From Limnohabitans sp. 2KL-51 (GTDB lineage: Bacteria > Pseudomonadota > Gammaproteobacteria > Burkholderiales > Burkholderiaceae_C), in NCBI RefSeq assembly GCF_003063645.1, contig NZ_NESJ01000004.1, positions 62,001-126,000 of the forward strand: a stretch of 64,000 nt of DNA. The letters run 5' to 3'. Numbering within the stretch: position 1 is the first letter of the stretch; every line of letters begins with the position of its first letter. A model generated the notes under the pieces. It saw only the letters and a list, made by a program, of their open reading frames with translations. It made no database searches and had not been told where the DNA came from. The position numbers and the translations under genes were made by a program. Positions 1-9,380 of the stretch are shown here, piece by piece.

Positions 1-2
1 AG

Positions 3-1061
3 ACGCCCACCCCCGTGGCGTTTCAGGTGCAAACCCTGGTCAAGGGCTTGAGCCACCCCTGGTCGCTGGCCTGGTTGCCTGGTGGCGACATGCTGATCAC
101 TGAGCGCGAAGGGCGCTTGCGCCGGATCAGTCGCGACTTTCAGCTTGACCCACGCCCGATCGAGGGGTTGCCTGCCGACATCGTGGTGGACGGACAGGGG
201 GGATTGTTTGACGTGGCTGTGCACCCCGATCATGTCCGAAATGGCTGGATTTACCTGGCGTATGCGCAGGCGCCCAAAGATGGTCCACCCGGCGCATCGG
301 CCACGGCCTTGGTCAGGGCGCGCCTGCAGGGGCACCGGCTGGTGGATTTGCAAAACCTGTTTGCCATGCGGCCTGCCTCGCGGGGTGGGCGGCATTTTGG
401 TGGGCGCATTGTGTTTGACCGCCTGGGACATGTATTTTTGACCCTGGGTGACCGGGGCGACGAAGAGCGCGCCCAAAAGCCGCGTGACCATGCTGGGTCG
501 GTCATCCGATTGCTTGACGATGGCCGCGTGCCCACCAGCAACCCCTTTGTGCAGCAAGCCAAGCAGATGCCCGAGGTGTTTAGCCGGGGCAACCGCAACA
601 TCCAGGGCGCGGCGATTCACCCGCAAACGGGCGAGTTGTGGACGCACGAGCACGGACCTCAAGGTGGGGACGAGCTCAACATCATCCGCAGTGGACGCGA
701 TTACGGCTGGCCCACCATCACCTATGGCGTGAACTACGGCACAGGCACCCGCATAGGGGTGGGTACGCACCAGACAGGCATGGAGCAGCCCCTGCACGTT
801 TGGGTGCCCTCGATTGCGCCCTCGGGGCTGGCCTTTTACGAGGGGAATGCCTTCCCGGCCTGGCGTGGCAGCCTGTTGCTGGGGGCTTTGCGGGGGCAAA
901 GCCTGGTGCGCCTGGTGCTGGAAGGCGAGAAAGTGGTGGCCGAAGAGCGTTTGCTGACGCAGCAAGTGGGGCGCATCCGCGATGTGCGGGTCGGCCCAGA
1001 CGGTCTGGTTTACCTCTTGAGCGATTCGCCGGACGGCGCTTTGTGGCGCTTGAAACCCTGA
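3..1061 (+). CDS. PQQ-dependent aldose (sugar) dehydrogenase, 5' truncated by window edge
   Basis: Soluble periplasmic aldose dehydrogenase of the YliI/Asd (GSDH-like) family, which oxidises sugars using pyrroloquinoline quinone. The 352 visible codons cover most of the beta-propeller. Family landmarks include SLAWLPGGDMLITEREG near the N-terminus, RGGRHFGGR, GNRNIQG and HEHGPQGGDELN, the last two contributing to the cofactor pocket in this family. The frame is open to the left edge. The GTG at 15 would give a protein without the expected signal peptide, so the real start lies before the window. It is co-oriented with pst but separated by 216 bp that contain the pst promoter, so it is probably its own unit. 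Confidence 0.85.
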   Translation, partial: TPTPVAFQVQTLVKGLSHPWSLAWLPGGDMLITEREGRLRRISRDFQLDPRPIEGLPADIVVDGQGGLFDVAVHPDHVRNGWIYLAYAQAPKDGPPGASATALVRARLQGHRLVDLQNLFAMRPASRGGRHFGGRIVFDRLGHVFLTLGDRGDEERAQKPRDHAGSVIRLLDDGRVPTSNPFVQQAKQMPEVFSRGNRNIQGAAIHPQTGELWTHEHGPQGGDELNIIRSGRDYGWPTITYGVNYGTGTRIGVGTHQTGMEQPLHVWVPSIAPSGLAFYEGNAFPAWRGSLLLGALRGQSLVRLVLEGEKVVAEERLLTQQVGRIRDVRVGPDGLVYLLSDSPDGALWRLKP

Positions 1062-1179
1062 CAGCAGACGAGGGGATCTGGAATTGGACGGTTTAAAGGG
1101 TTGAAACGCCGCGGACGTTACGCGCTTTTGGCAGTCGGCCCGAAGGAACGCCGCCATTTGCCACAAAAACCAAGGTTAT

Positions 1180-1213
1180 TTGACACAAACTTGTCACAAT
1201 TGAGGGCTACAGT
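1180..1213 (+). promoter_or_regulatory. Pho box and -10 of the pst operon
   Basis: TTGACACAAACTTGTCACA at 1180-1198 is two 7-bp half-sites (TTGACAC, TTGTCAC) spaced 11 bp apart around an A-rich linker. This fits the PhoB consensus CTGTCAT-AWAW-CTGTCAY at 13 of 18 positions. TACAGT at 1208-1213, about 10 bp after the box, is a fitting -10, as in PhoB-activated promoters where the box replaces the -35. The predicted transcript starts near 1220 and leads into pstS. The same operon encodes phoB and phoR, so the site would close an autoregulatory loop. Confidence 0.8.
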
Positions 1214-1277
1214 GAAGGCAGTCAGCAGCAAGAGGTTGTTGGCAAGAATTTTCTTTGACCCTGCATCAGGAGCTGAA

Positions 1278-2297
1278 ATGCTGAAATTTAAATCCCTCGT
1301 GGCCGCTGTTGGCATGGCCGTTGTGGCCGCCACTGCAATGGCTGCCGACATCACCGGCGCTGGCGCGACTTTCCCATTCCCCGTCTACGCCAAGTGGGCT
1401 GAAGCCTACAAAGCGGCCACCAACGTGGGCCTGAACTACCAGTCGATCGGTTCTTCCGGTGGTATTCGCCAGATCCGCGCCAAGACCGTGACTTTTGGTG
1501 CCACAGACGCCCCTTTGTCGGGTGCTGATTTGGACAAAGACGCCATGGTCCAGTTCCCCATGATCATTGGTGGCACCGTGCCTATCGTGAACTTGGACGG
1601 CTTCAAGCCAGGTGAGTTGCGCGTGACAGGTCCCATCTTGGCCGAAATTTTCTCCGGCAAGATCAGCAAGTGGAACGACCCCAAGTTCGTGGCTTTGAAC
1701 CCTGGCAAGAACCTGCCCAACGACATCATCACCGTGGTGCACCGCGCTGACGGTTCGGGCACGACATTCAACTTTACCGACTACTTGAGCGCCGTGAGCA
1801 AAGAGTGGGCTGACGGTCCTGGCAAAAATGCCACCATCAAGTGGCCAGCAGCGACTTCGGTGGGTGGTAAGGGCAATGAAGGTGTGGCCGCCAACGTCAA
1901 CCGCGTCAAAGGCTCGATCGGTTACGTGGAGTACGCCTACGTGAAGAAGAACAACATGACCTTCTTGCAAATGCAAAACGCCGAAGGCCGTTACGTCAGC
2001 CCCGATGACTTGACATTTGCGGCTGCTGCTGCCAGCGCCGACTGGTTCAGCGTTCCTGGCATGGGCGTGTCCATGGTGAACGCCAAAGGCGCCACCAGCT
2101 GGCCCATCAGCACCGCTTCTTTCATCGTCATGTACAAGAACCCAGCCGACAAAGCTGCTTCCAACGAAGCACTCAAGTTCTTCGACTGGTCCTTCAAAAA
2201 CGGCAAGAAAATGGCCGCCGATCTGGACTACGTGGCCTTGCCTGACAGCCTGACCGAACAGATCCGTTCACGCGTCTGGTCACAAATCCAGAAGTAA
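1278..2297 (+). CDS. pstS: Phosphate ABC transporter substrate-binding protein PstS
   Basis: Periplasmic receptor that captures inorganic phosphate for PstCAB. The protein has 339 aa, with a signal peptide of about 22 aa ending AMA before ADITGAGATFPFPVYAKW, the typical mature PstS N-terminus. SIGSSGG and RADGSGTTFNF are the phosphate-binding loops of the family. The start chosen is ATG 1278, preceded by CAGGAG at 1267-1272; the frame stays open upstream but has no second Shine-Dalgarno sequence and would displace the signal peptide. It is first in pstSCAB-phoU-phoBR and is followed by a strong hairpin that may keep its mRNA in excess. Confidence 0.96.
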   Translation: MLKFKSLVAAVGMAVVAATAMAADITGAGATFPFPVYAKWAEAYKAATNVGLNYQSIGSSGGIRQIRAKTVTFGATDAPLSGADLDKDAMVQFPMIIGGTVPIVNLDGFKPGELRVTGPILAEIFSGKISKWNDPKFVALNPGKNLPNDIITVVHRADGSGTTFNFTDYLSAVSKEWADGPGKNATIKWPAATSVGGKGNEGVAANVNRVKGSIGYVEYAYVKKNNMTFLQMQNAEGRYVSPDDLTFAAAAASADWFSVPGMGVSMVNAKGATSWPISTASFIVMYKNPADKAASNEALKFFDWSFKNGKKMAADLDYVALPDSLTEQIRSRVWSQIQK

Positions 2298-2318
2298 TTC
2301 TGGCGCTTTCGAACAGTG

Positions 2319-2358
2319 ATCCGTCGGTTGACACAACGTTCAACCGACGGATTTTCTG
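2319..2358 (+). terminator. Intercistronic hairpin between pstS and pstC
   Basis: A perfect 12-bp inverted repeat (ATCCGTCGGTTG at 2319-2330 with CAACCGACGGAT at 2341-2352, 10-nt loop) runs into TTTTCTGTT. It has the shape of a leaky rho-independent terminator or RNase-blocking stem. Binding-protein genes of ABC operons commonly need more product than the permease genes, and this position suits that role. Confidence 0.7.
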
Positions 2359-2393
2359 TTGATTTTGATGGTCATTGTTGGATGGACTCCCGC

Positions 2394-3371
2394 ATGCAAA
2401 CTTCCCTTTCTACAGCACAAGACAGCAGCAAAATGCTGGCCGTGGCCAAGCGCCAAAGGTTTCAAGATGTTTTGTTTCACCGATCGACCCAGCTTTTCTC
2501 GTTGATTGTGCTGTGTGCCTTGGCTGGCATCATCGTGTCGTTGTTTGTCAATGCTTGGCCCACTTTTGCCAAGTTTGGTGTGCCTTTTCTCTGGTACTCA
2601 GAGTGGGACGTGAACAATGAGCAGTTTGGCGCGGCTTTTGCCATCGTGGGCACCTTGTCCAGCGCTGGCATTGCGCTGTTGATTGCCGTTCCCTTGGCTT
2701 TTGGTATTGCAGTCTTTTTGACCGAAACCTGCCCAGTGTGGTTGCGCCGCCCTTTGGGGACTGCCATCGAATTGTTGGCCGCCGTGCCCTCCATCATTTA
2801 CGGCATGTTTGGCCTGTTTGTGTTTGCGCCTTTGTTTGCCGACTACATTCAAGTGCCCGTGCGCGACTTGATGAGCGGCATGCCTTTGATCGGTTTTTTG
2901 TTTGGCGGCGCCCCCAACGGCATGGGCATTTTGTCCGCTGGCATTGTTTTGGCGTTCATGGTCTTGCCCTTTGTGGCGGCCGTGATGCGCGACGTATTTG
3001 AAATCACCCCCCCCATCTTGCGCGAGTCGGCTTACGGCTTGGGTTGCACCACTTGGGAGGTCGTGCGCGGGATCGTGTTGCCTTACACCCAAAAAGGGGT
3101 GATCGGCGGCATCATGCTGGGTTTGGGCCGCGCCCTGGGCGAAACGATGGCGGTGACCTTCGTGATTGGCAATGCCAACCGCATGCCCACTTCGCTGTTC
3201 TCACCGGGCACGTCGATCGCATCGACCTTGGCCAACGAATTTGGCGAAGCGGCTGATTTCCACATGTCTTCGTTGTTTGCACTCGGCTTCTTGCTGTTTG
3301 TGATCACCTTTTTGGTCTTGGCCTTGGCCAAAATCATGATCAATCGGGCTGAAAAAGCCAAGGGGTTCTGA
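2394..3371 (+). CDS. pstC: Phosphate ABC transporter permease PstC
   Basis: Inner-membrane permease half of the Pst phosphate importer, about 325 aa, with six predicted hydrophobic segments. Family marks are the [21 protein letters not shown] stretch and the EAA-type cytoplasmic loop [20 protein letters not shown] that contacts PstB. The frame opens at a GTG (2316) inside the pstS-pstC hairpin, which is an unlikely start. ATG 2382 and ATG 2394 are both usable, and 2394 is preferred because it gives a short polar N-terminus ahead of the first membrane span. Two bases separate it from pstA. Confidence 0.94.
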   Translation: MQTSLSTAQDSSKMLAVAKRQRFQDVLFHRSTQLFSLIVLCALAGIIVSLFVNAWPTFAKFGVPFLWYSEWDVNNEQFGAAFAIVGTLSSAGIALLIAVPLAFGIAVFLTETCPVWLRRPLGTAIELLAAVPSIIYGMFGLFVFAPLFADYIQVPVRDLMSGMPLIGFLFGGAPNGMGILSAGIVLAFMVLPFVAAVMRDVFEITPPILRESAYGLGCTTWEVVRGIVLPYTQKGVIGGIMLGLGRALGETMAVTFVIGNANRMPTSLFSPGTSIASTLANEFGEAADFHMSSLFALGFLLFVITFLVLALAKIMINRAEKAKGF

Positions 3372-3372
3372 A

Positions 3373-4233
3373 ATGGCTGTGAACATGGATAAAGGGCTTT
3401 ACCGTCGCCGTCAAATCGCCAACTCTTTGGGCATGGCCACTTCTTTGGTGGCGATGGCTTTGGGTCTCACGGTTTTGCTGTGGATTTTGCTGGTGCTATT
3501 TTCCAACGGCTTTGCTGCCCTGGATTTGGATATGCTGACCAAAGATACACCGGCACCCGGCACGGATGGCGGGGGTTTGCGCAATGCGATTGTGGGCAGC
3601 CTGATGATGGTGGGTTTGTCGGTTTTGGTGGCGACACCTGTGGGTATTTTGGCGGGTATTTACTTGACCGAATACGGTGACCACAGCAAAACGGCAGAGC
3701 TGACACGCTTTGTGACCGACATCATGTTGTCGGCGCCATCGATTGTGATTGGCTTGTTTGTTTATGCGATCGCCGTGGCCACTTTTGGGCGCTTTTCGGG
3801 TTATGCCGGCAGCATGGCTTTGTCCTTGATCGCTGTGCCTGTGGTCATGCGAACTACGGAAAACATGTTGCGCTTGGTGCCTGGAAGCTTGCGCGAGGCT
3901 GCCTTTGCCTTGGGCGCACCACGCTGGAAAGTGTCGTTGTCGGTGACTTTGCGTGCAGCCAAAAGCGGTGTGATCACGGGCCTGCTGTTGGCCATTGCCC
4001 GCATCAGTGGAGAAACGGCGCCCTTGTTGTTCACCGCCTTGAACAACCAGTTTTTCAGCACTGACATGAGCAAGCCCATGGCCAACTTGCCTGTGGTGAT
4101 TTACCAGTTCGCCATGAGTCCTTACGACAATTGGATCCGCTTGGCTTGGGGCGGTGCTTTGCTGGTCACTTTGGCCGTGTTGGTACTCAACATCCTGGCC
4201 CGTGTATTTTTCAGGGAAAAAACATCTGTTTGA
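3373..4233 (+). CDS. pstA: Phosphate ABC transporter permease PstA
   Basis: Second membrane subunit of the Pst importer, 286 aa, six membrane spans. The loop RISGETAPLLFTALNNQFF is the diagnostic PstA EAA region, and GIYLTEYGDHSK and SAPSIVIGLF are also family-typical. It pairs with PstC to form the translocation path energised by PstB. The start ATG 3373 directly follows the pstC stop, with ATG 3385 as a less likely alternative. A 53-bp gap follows before pstB. Confidence 0.94.
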   Translation: MAVNMDKGLYRRRQIANSLGMATSLVAMALGLTVLLWILLVLFSNGFAALDLDMLTKDTPAPGTDGGGLRNAIVGSLMMVGLSVLVATPVGILAGIYLTEYGDHSKTAELTRFVTDIMLSAPSIVIGLFVYAIAVATFGRFSGYAGSMALSLIAVPVVMRTTENMLRLVPGSLREAAFALGAPRWKVSLSVTLRAAKSGVITGLLLAIARISGETAPLLFTALNNQFFSTDMSKPMANLPVVIYQFAMSPYDNWIRLAWGGALLVTLAVLVLNILARVFFREKTSV

Positions 4234-4286
4234 TGCAGATTTGAAATCCCAATCCCAAAAAATTTTTCGTATTCACAGGAATCCAC

Positions 4287-5060
4287 ATGCCTGACAAGAC
4301 ACCGACCTCCAACGCCATCGAAGTGCGTAATCTGGACTTTTATTACGGCAAATTCAAAGGCCTGAAAAACGTCAACCTCAACATCGCAGAAAACCGCGTG
4401 ACTGCCTTCATTGGTCCATCCGGTTGCGGCAAGTCCACCTTGTTGCGCACGCTCAACCGCATGTACAGCCTCTACCCCGGCCAGCGTGCAGAGGGTCAGA
4501 TCAACTTTTATGGCCAAAACATCCTGGACAAAGGCCAAGACCTGAACTTGCTGCGTGCGCAAATTGGCATGGTGTTCCAAAAGCCCACGCCGTTCCCCAT
4601 GTCCATTTACGACAACATCGCCTTTGGTGTGCGTTTGTACGAGAACCTGAGCCGCTCTGACATGGACGAGCGCGTGGAGTCGGCCCTGACCAAAGCGGCC
4701 ATCTGGAACGAAGTCAAGGACAAACTGGGTCAAAGCGGCCTGTCGCTCTCCGGTGGTCAGCAGCAGCGCCTGTGCATTGCCCGCACGGTGGCCGTGAAGC
4801 CCAAGGTCATTTTGTTGGACGAGCCCACCTCGGCCCTCGATCCGATTTCGACTGCCAAGGTCGAAGAGTTGGTGAGCGAGTTGAAAAAGGAATACACCGT
4901 GGCCATCGTGACGCACAACATGCAGCAAGCTGCGCGTGTGTCTGATTTCACGGCTTACATGTATTTGGGCGAACTGGTGGAGTTTGGTCAGACCGAACAA
5001 ATCTTCATGAAGCCAGCCAAGCAGGAAACCGAAGACTACATCACCGGCCGTTTCGGCTGA
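4287..5060 (+). CDS. pstB: Phosphate ABC transporter ATPase PstB
   Basis: Cytoplasmic ATPase of the Pst complex, 257 aa, the normal length for PstB. It carries Walker [10 protein letters not shown], the Q-loop in [14 protein letters not shown] (a PstB-specific stretch), the signature LSGGQQQR, Walker [14 protein letters not shown] and the switch [12 protein letters not shown]. The start ATG 4287 has ACAGGA upstream. Besides driving import, PstB takes part in signalling phosphate status to PhoR through PhoU in characterised bacteria; the complete pst-phoU-phoBR set here predicts the same circuit. Confidence 0.96.
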   Translation: MPDKTPTSNAIEVRNLDFYYGKFKGLKNVNLNIAENRVTAFIGPSGCGKSTLLRTLNRMYSLYPGQRAEGQINFYGQNILDKGQDLNLLRAQIGMVFQKPTPFPMSIYDNIAFGVRLYENLSRSDMDERVESALTKAAIWNEVKDKLGQSGLSLSGGQQQRLCIARTVAVKPKVILLDEPTSALDPISTAKVEELVSELKKEYTVAIVTHNMQQAARVSDFTAYMYLGELVEFGQTEQIFMKPAKQETEDYITGRFG

Positions 5061-5073
5061 ACAGGAGCACACC

Positions 5074-5772
5074 ATGGACAAGCACATTTCAAGTCAATTC
5101 GATGCCGAACTCACCGGCGTTTCTTCCCGTGTTCTGGAGCTGGGTGGTCTGGTTGAATCGCAAACTCGCCACGCGGTGTACGCGCTGGCCCAGTTCAGTT
5201 CCGAAGTGGCCGACCAAGTGGTGGCCACAGAAAGACAGGTCAACGCGCTGGAAGTGGAGATTGATGCCGAGTTGGCATCGATCATTGCGCGCCGACAGCC
5301 CACAGCACGCGATTTGCGCTTGCTGATGGCCATCTCCAAAATCACCGGTAACCTGGAGCGTGCAGGCGATGAAGCCGAGCGCATCGCGCGCATGGTCAAG
5401 CAGATCCTGGCGCAGGGCAGCCCTCGCAATTTGCCATCGTCTGAGTTGCGGGTAGCGGCAGATCTGGCGACCGCCTTGCTGCGCAAAGCACTCGATGCCT
5501 TTGCCCGCCTGGATGTGAACACCGCGCTGGTCATTTTGAAAGAAGACGATTTGATCGACGCCGAGTTCAACGGTTTTGTGCGCAAACTGATCACTTACAT
5601 GATGGAAGACCCTCGCACGATTTCGGCCAGCCTGGACCTGCTGTTTGTGGCCAAGGCCATTGAACGCATTGGCGACCATGCCAAGAACATCGCCGAGTTT
5701 GTCATCTACGTGGTCAAGGGTGCCGATGTGCGTCACACCGCGTTGACCGACATCGAAAAAGCGGTTCTATGA
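5074..5772 (+). CDS. phoU: Phosphate signalling protein PhoU
   Basis: Cytosolic regulator made of two three-helix bundles, which represses PhoR-dependent signalling when phosphate is plentiful. It has 232 aa, like E. coli PhoU. Metal-binding acidic motifs appear in both repeats: ERAGDEAERIARM in the first and ERIGDHAKNIAEFV in the second. It starts at ATG 5074 behind ACAGGAG. Its stop overlaps the phoB start in an ATGA, implying translational coupling of phosphate sensing with the response regulator. Confidence 0.95.
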   Translation: MDKHISSQFDAELTGVSSRVLELGGLVESQTRHAVYALAQFSSEVADQVVATERQVNALEVEIDAELASIIARRQPTARDLRLLMAISKITGNLERAGDEAERIARMVKQILAQGSPRNLPSSELRVAADLATALLRKALDAFARLDVNTALVILKEDDLIDAEFNGFVRKLITYMMEDPRTISASLDLLFVAKAIERIGDHAKNIAEFVIYVVKGADVRHTALTDIEKAVL

Positions 5773-6464
5773 GAACCATCCCACGAATTCTGATTGTCGA
5801 GGACGAGCCTGCCATCGCTGAGTTGATTGCGGTGAATTTGCGGCACAACGGCTTTCAGCCGGTGTGGGCCATCGACGCTGAAACCGCTCAGCGCGAGCTC
5901 GATGAGATCTTGCCCGACGCCATCTTGCTGGACTGGATGCTGCCGGGCGAGAGTGGCTTGACCCTGGCGCGCAAATGGCGTGCCTCCGCACGCACCAAGG
6001 CTGTGCCTATCCTGATGCTGACCGCGCGGGGTGACGAGGCCGACCGGGTGGCGGGGCTGGATGCGGGCGCTGACGATTACATCGTCAAACCGTTTTCACC
6101 GCGTGAGCTGCTGGCCCGCATCCGTGCGGTGTTGCGCCGCCGCGTACCCGAGGCTTCGGGAGGCGTCGTCAAAATGGGTGACTTGCAACTCGATGCCGAC
6201 ACGCACCGCGTCAACTTGGCCGATAAACCCCTCAAGGTGGGGCCCACCGAATTCAAGCTGTTGCACTACCTGATGCGTCACCCCGAGCGGGTGCACAGCC
6301 GGGGGGGCTTGCTCGACAAAGTGTGGGGCGACCACGTTTACATCGAAGAGCGCACGGTGGATGTGCACGTCAAACGCCTGCGCGAGTCGCTGGGCGAGGC
6401 GGGTCACATGATCGAAACCGTGCGCGGTGCGGGTTACCGTTTCACCGCCAATCCCACCGTTTGA
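5769..6464 (+). CDS. phoB: Phosphate response regulator PhoB
   Basis: OmpR/PhoB-type transcription factor, 231 aa. The receiver domain (about 1-125) has the acidic pocket EDE at 11-13, phospho-acceptor Asp55 in LLDWMLPGESG, and the lysine in DDYIVKPFSPREL. The C-terminal winged helix (about 135-230) contains GPTEFKLLHYLMRHPERVHSR and the recognition segment RTVDVHVKRLRESLGEAG. It should bind the Pho boxes at 1180, 11839 and 11863. It overlaps phoU by 4 bp and is followed 13 bp later by phoR. Confidence 0.95.
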   Translation: MRTIPRILIVEDEPAIAELIAVNLRHNGFQPVWAIDAETAQRELDEILPDAILLDWMLPGESGLTLARKWRASARTKAVPILMLTARGDEADRVAGLDAGADDYIVKPFSPRELLARIRAVLRRRVPEASGGVVKMGDLQLDADTHRVNLADKPLKVGPTEFKLLHYLMRHPERVHSRGGLLDKVWGDHVYIEERTVDVHVKRLRESLGEAGHMIETVRGAGYRFTANPTV

Positions 6465-6477
6465 TGCCAGGTTCCTG

Positions 6478-7803
6478 ATGTTGTTTTCGCTTCTCGAAAT
6501 GCTCTTTTTTGCGGGCTTGGCGGGAATACCTGGCTGGTTTTTGGGCGGCACCCTAGGGGCTGTTTTCGGGGCCTTGTTGGCTTTGGTCATTCACGGCGTC
6601 ATGCTGCAGTGGAAGCTGGACCGGCTCGAGCAATGGCTGAGTACGCCGGTTTTGCGCCAAGACCCACCTTGGCAGGGTGTTTGGCGCGAGATCGCTGAGC
6701 GCGTGCAGCGCTTGCTGCGCCAGCAGCAAAGGCTGGCCGCCGTGCACCAAAAACAGTTGCAGGATTTTTTGCAGGCCATTCAGGCTTCGCCCAATGGCGT
6801 GATTTTGCTCGACGATGAAGCCCGCATCGAATGGTGCAATGACACCGCTGCGGCGCATCTGGGGCTGGATGCACAAAGAGACCGTCTGCAGCACATCGTG
6901 CACCTGGTGCGAGATCCGGTGTTTGCGCGGTATTTTGCGCAAGACAACCACGCTTCAGAGGTGGTCATTGAGGGCCGCTCCAGTTCGGCCTTGAGCCTGC
7001 AGAAACTGTCGGTGCAGTTGCATGCCTACGGTGAGGGACGTTCGCTGCTCTTGACGCGTGACATCACGGCCGTTGCGCAGGCCGATGCCATGCGCCGTGA
7101 TTTTGTGGCCAATGTGTCGCATGAAATCCGCACGCCTTTGACGGTGCTCAGCGGCTTTGTGGAGACGTTGCAGTCCATCCCGTTGGGGGAAGACGAAACC
7201 CAGCACTACCTGCAACTCATGTCGGCGCAATCGGACCGTATCCAGTCCTTGGTGGTGGATTTGTTGATGCTGTCGCAACTGGAAGGCAGCCAATTGCCCA
7301 GCACCCAGGAAAAGGTTTCTTTAGCGGCTTTGATGCTGCAAGTGACCACAGAAGGGCAGGCCTTCTCGGAATGGATGGCAAACAAAGGCGAGGGGCCTGT
7401 GCACCAATTGGAATTTGCACCGGTGCCCGATGTGTATTTGCTGGGTGCGCGTTCGGAGCTGTTGAGCGCGGTCTCCAATTTGGTCAGCAATGCGATCCGC
7501 TACACCCCTTTGGGAGGACGCATCCAGACCCATTGGTCCAGCACGGCAGAGGGCTTGGTGTTCTCCGTCCATGACACCGGGCCAGGCATTGCGGCCGAGC
7601 ATTTGCCGCGTTTGGCCGAGCGTTTTTACCGGGTGGACCGCAGCCGTTCCAGAGAAACCGGTGGCACGGGCTTGGGCCTGGCCATCACCAAGCACGTCAT
7701 GCAACGGCACGGCGGTGAGTTGCGCATTGACAGCGTGGTGGGCCAGGGCTCTACATTCAAGCTGGTGTTTCCGCAAAGTCGAGTGGTCGTCGACTTGGGC
7801 TGA
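6478..7803 (+). CDS. phoR: Phosphate regulon sensor histidine kinase PhoR
   Basis: Membrane-anchored histidine kinase, 441 aa. Two N-terminal hydrophobic segments (about 5-45) have almost no periplasmic loop, as expected for PhoR, which senses through Pst/PhoU. A PAS-like region follows (about 100-180, FLQAIQASPNGVILLDDEARIEW is its start). The dimerisation domain has His215 in ANVSHEIRTPLTVLSG, and the ATPase domain has SNAIRYTP, DTGPGIA and GTGLGLAI. ATG 6478, after CCAGG, is preferred to a longer frame beginning inside phoB. It ends the pst-pho operon. Confidence 0.94.
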   Translation: MLFSLLEMLFFAGLAGIPGWFLGGTLGAVFGALLALVIHGVMLQWKLDRLEQWLSTPVLRQDPPWQGVWREIAERVQRLLRQQQRLAAVHQKQLQDFLQAIQASPNGVILLDDEARIEWCNDTAAAHLGLDAQRDRLQHIVHLVRDPVFARYFAQDNHASEVVIEGRSSSALSLQKLSVQLHAYGEGRSLLLTRDITAVAQADAMRRDFVANVSHEIRTPLTVLSGFVETLQSIPLGEDETQHYLQLMSAQSDRIQSLVVDLLMLSQLEGSQLPSTQEKVSLAALMLQVTTEGQAFSEWMANKGEGPVHQLEFAPVPDVYLLGARSELLSAVSNLVSNAIRYTPLGGRIQTHWSSTAEGLVFSVHDTGPGIAAEHLPRLAERFYRVDRSRSRETGGTGLGLAITKHVMQRHGGELRIDSVVGQGSTFKLVFPQSRVVVDLG

Positions 7804-7946
7804 GCCTCGGGGCGATGGGCGTTCAAAACACCCGGTTTTTGAATTCACCCGAAAGACACGCCAGCGTTGTCGTGATTTCTTCATGGAAATGACACGCTGG
7901 ATTCACAGATGAGGTGGAACATGCAATGCAAACTTGGAGGTTTGCC

Positions 7947-9380
7947 ATGCGTGTCACAGTCATCGGTTCGGGTTATGTCGGTTTGGTCACAGGCGCATGC
8001 TTGTCGGACCTGGGTTTCAAAGTGGTGTGCTTGGACAAGGATGAAGAAAAAATCCGTGCCCTGCAAGAAGGCGACGTGCCGATTTACGAGCCGGGCCTCA
8101 AAGAACTGCTCACGCGCAATCGGGCCGATGGACGCATTCGCTTCACCAGCGATGCCTGTGAGGCGATCGAGCATGGCGACATCCTGTTCATTGCCGTGGG
8201 CACGCCCCCAGCCGAAGATGGTTCGGCCGACTTGGGGCACGTCTTGGCTGTGGCTGCCACCATTGGTCGAAACCTGAAGGGTTTCAAGTTGGTGGTCAAT
8301 AAATCCACGGTGCCCGTGGGGACGGCCGACAAAGTGCGTGCTGCGATTTCGCATGAGTTGGTGCACAGGGGCATGTCGCCAGATTTGTTTGATGTCGTCT
8401 CTAATCCGGAATTCCTCAAAGAAGGCGCCGCCATTGACGATTTCATGCGTCCGGACCGCATTGTGGTGGGCGTGGATGAGGGCCTGCACCATGCCCGTAG
8501 CCGCCGCATGATGGGTGATTTGTATGCCAGTTTCAACCGTCACCATGCCCGCACCGTGTGGATGGATGTGCGCAGTGCCGAGTTGACCAAATACGCGGCC
8601 AATGCCATGTTGGCCGCTCGCATTTCGTTCATGAATGAAATGGCCAACCTGGCCGATGTGCTGGGGGCCGATGTGGACCACATTCGCCGGGGCATTGGGG
8701 CTGACAGTCGCATTGGCCACAGCTTTTTGTACGCGGGTTGTGGCTATGGGGGCAGTTGCTTTCCAAAGGACACGCAGGCTTTGGTCAACACCGCGAAGTC
8801 TCATGGGCACAGCATGGCGGTGGTCAGTGCCACGGAGCTGGTCAATGAGCGACAAAAAACAATTTTGGTGGACCGCTTGACGCAGCGCATGGGGCCCGAT
8901 TTGGCGGGTCGGAAAATTGCAGTTTGGGGCCTGGCCTTCAAGCCCAACACGGATGACATGCGCGAGGCTCCCAGCCGCGTGGTGATTCGTCAATTGTTGT
9001 TGCGTGGTGCACAGGTCAGTGCCTTTGACCCTGTGGCAGGCCCTCATGCCCTACAGGCTTTGCGTTCCGATTTGAGTCAAGAGCCGCATCTGCTGGAGCG
9101 CTTTGAATTGGCGACTTCAGACATGCAGGCCTTGGAGGGCGCGGACGCCTTGATGGTGTTGACCGAGTGGAAAAATTTCCACAACCCGGATTTCGAGGCC
9201 ATGAAGGCCCTGATGCGTAAACCCTTCATTTTGGATGGCAGAAACCTGTACAACCCGGACGCCCTGAGTGAACTGGGTGTGGCCTACCAAGGTGTGGGCA
9301 GGCGCAATGATTTGGCGCAACTGATGGATTTCGGCCTTCCAACCGAAGCGCCCACCGCTGCTGAACTCATGAATGCCTAA
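7947..9380 (+). CDS. ugd: UDP-glucose 6-dehydrogenase
   Basis: Oxidises UDP-glucose twice with NAD+ to UDP-glucuronate, the precursor of acidic envelope sugars. It has 477 aa. The N-terminal Rossmann motif is [10 protein letters not shown], the substrate lysine region is [11 protein letters not shown], and the catalytic Cys271 is in [30 protein letters not shown] opens the C-terminal nucleotide domain. ATG 7947 with TTGGAGG at 7934-7940 is the start, not the longer frame from 7914. It lies 143 bp after phoR and overlaps lplT by 8 bp. The epimerase at 21802 could use its product. Confidence 0.95.
   Translation: MRVTVIGSGYVGLVTGACLSDLGFKVVCLDKDEEKIRALQEGDVPIYEPGLKELLTRNRADGRIRFTSDACEAIEHGDILFIAVGTPPAEDGSADLGHVLAVAATIGRNLKGFKLVVNKSTVPVGTADKVRAAISHELVHRGMSPDLFDVVSNPEFLKEGAAIDDFMRPDRIVVGVDEGLHHARSRRMMGDLYASFNRHHARTVWMDVRSAELTKYAANAMLAARISFMNEMANLADVLGADVDHIRRGIGADSRIGHSFLYAGCGYGGSCFPKDTQALVNTAKSHGHSMAVVSATELVNERQKTILVDRLTQRMGPDLAGRKIAVWGLAFKPNTDDMREAPSRVVIRQLLLRGAQVSAFDPVAGPHALQALRSDLSQEPHLLERFELATSDMQALEGADALMVLTEWKNFHNPDFEAMKALMRKPFILDGRNLYNPDALSELGVAYQGVGRRNDLAQLMDFGLPTEAPTAAELMNA

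Noticed and set aside
1101..1277. Longer PstS start at 1101
   Set aside because: It would bury the Pho box and promoter inside the gene and displace the signal peptide; ATG 1278 has an ideal ribosome site.
7878..7895. Possible Pho box upstream of ugd (TCTTCAT-GGAA-ATGACAC)
   Set aside because: Only 9 of 14 half-site positions and a G-rich linker; no good -10. An imperfect stem at 7861-7900 explains part of the symmetry. Too weak to call.
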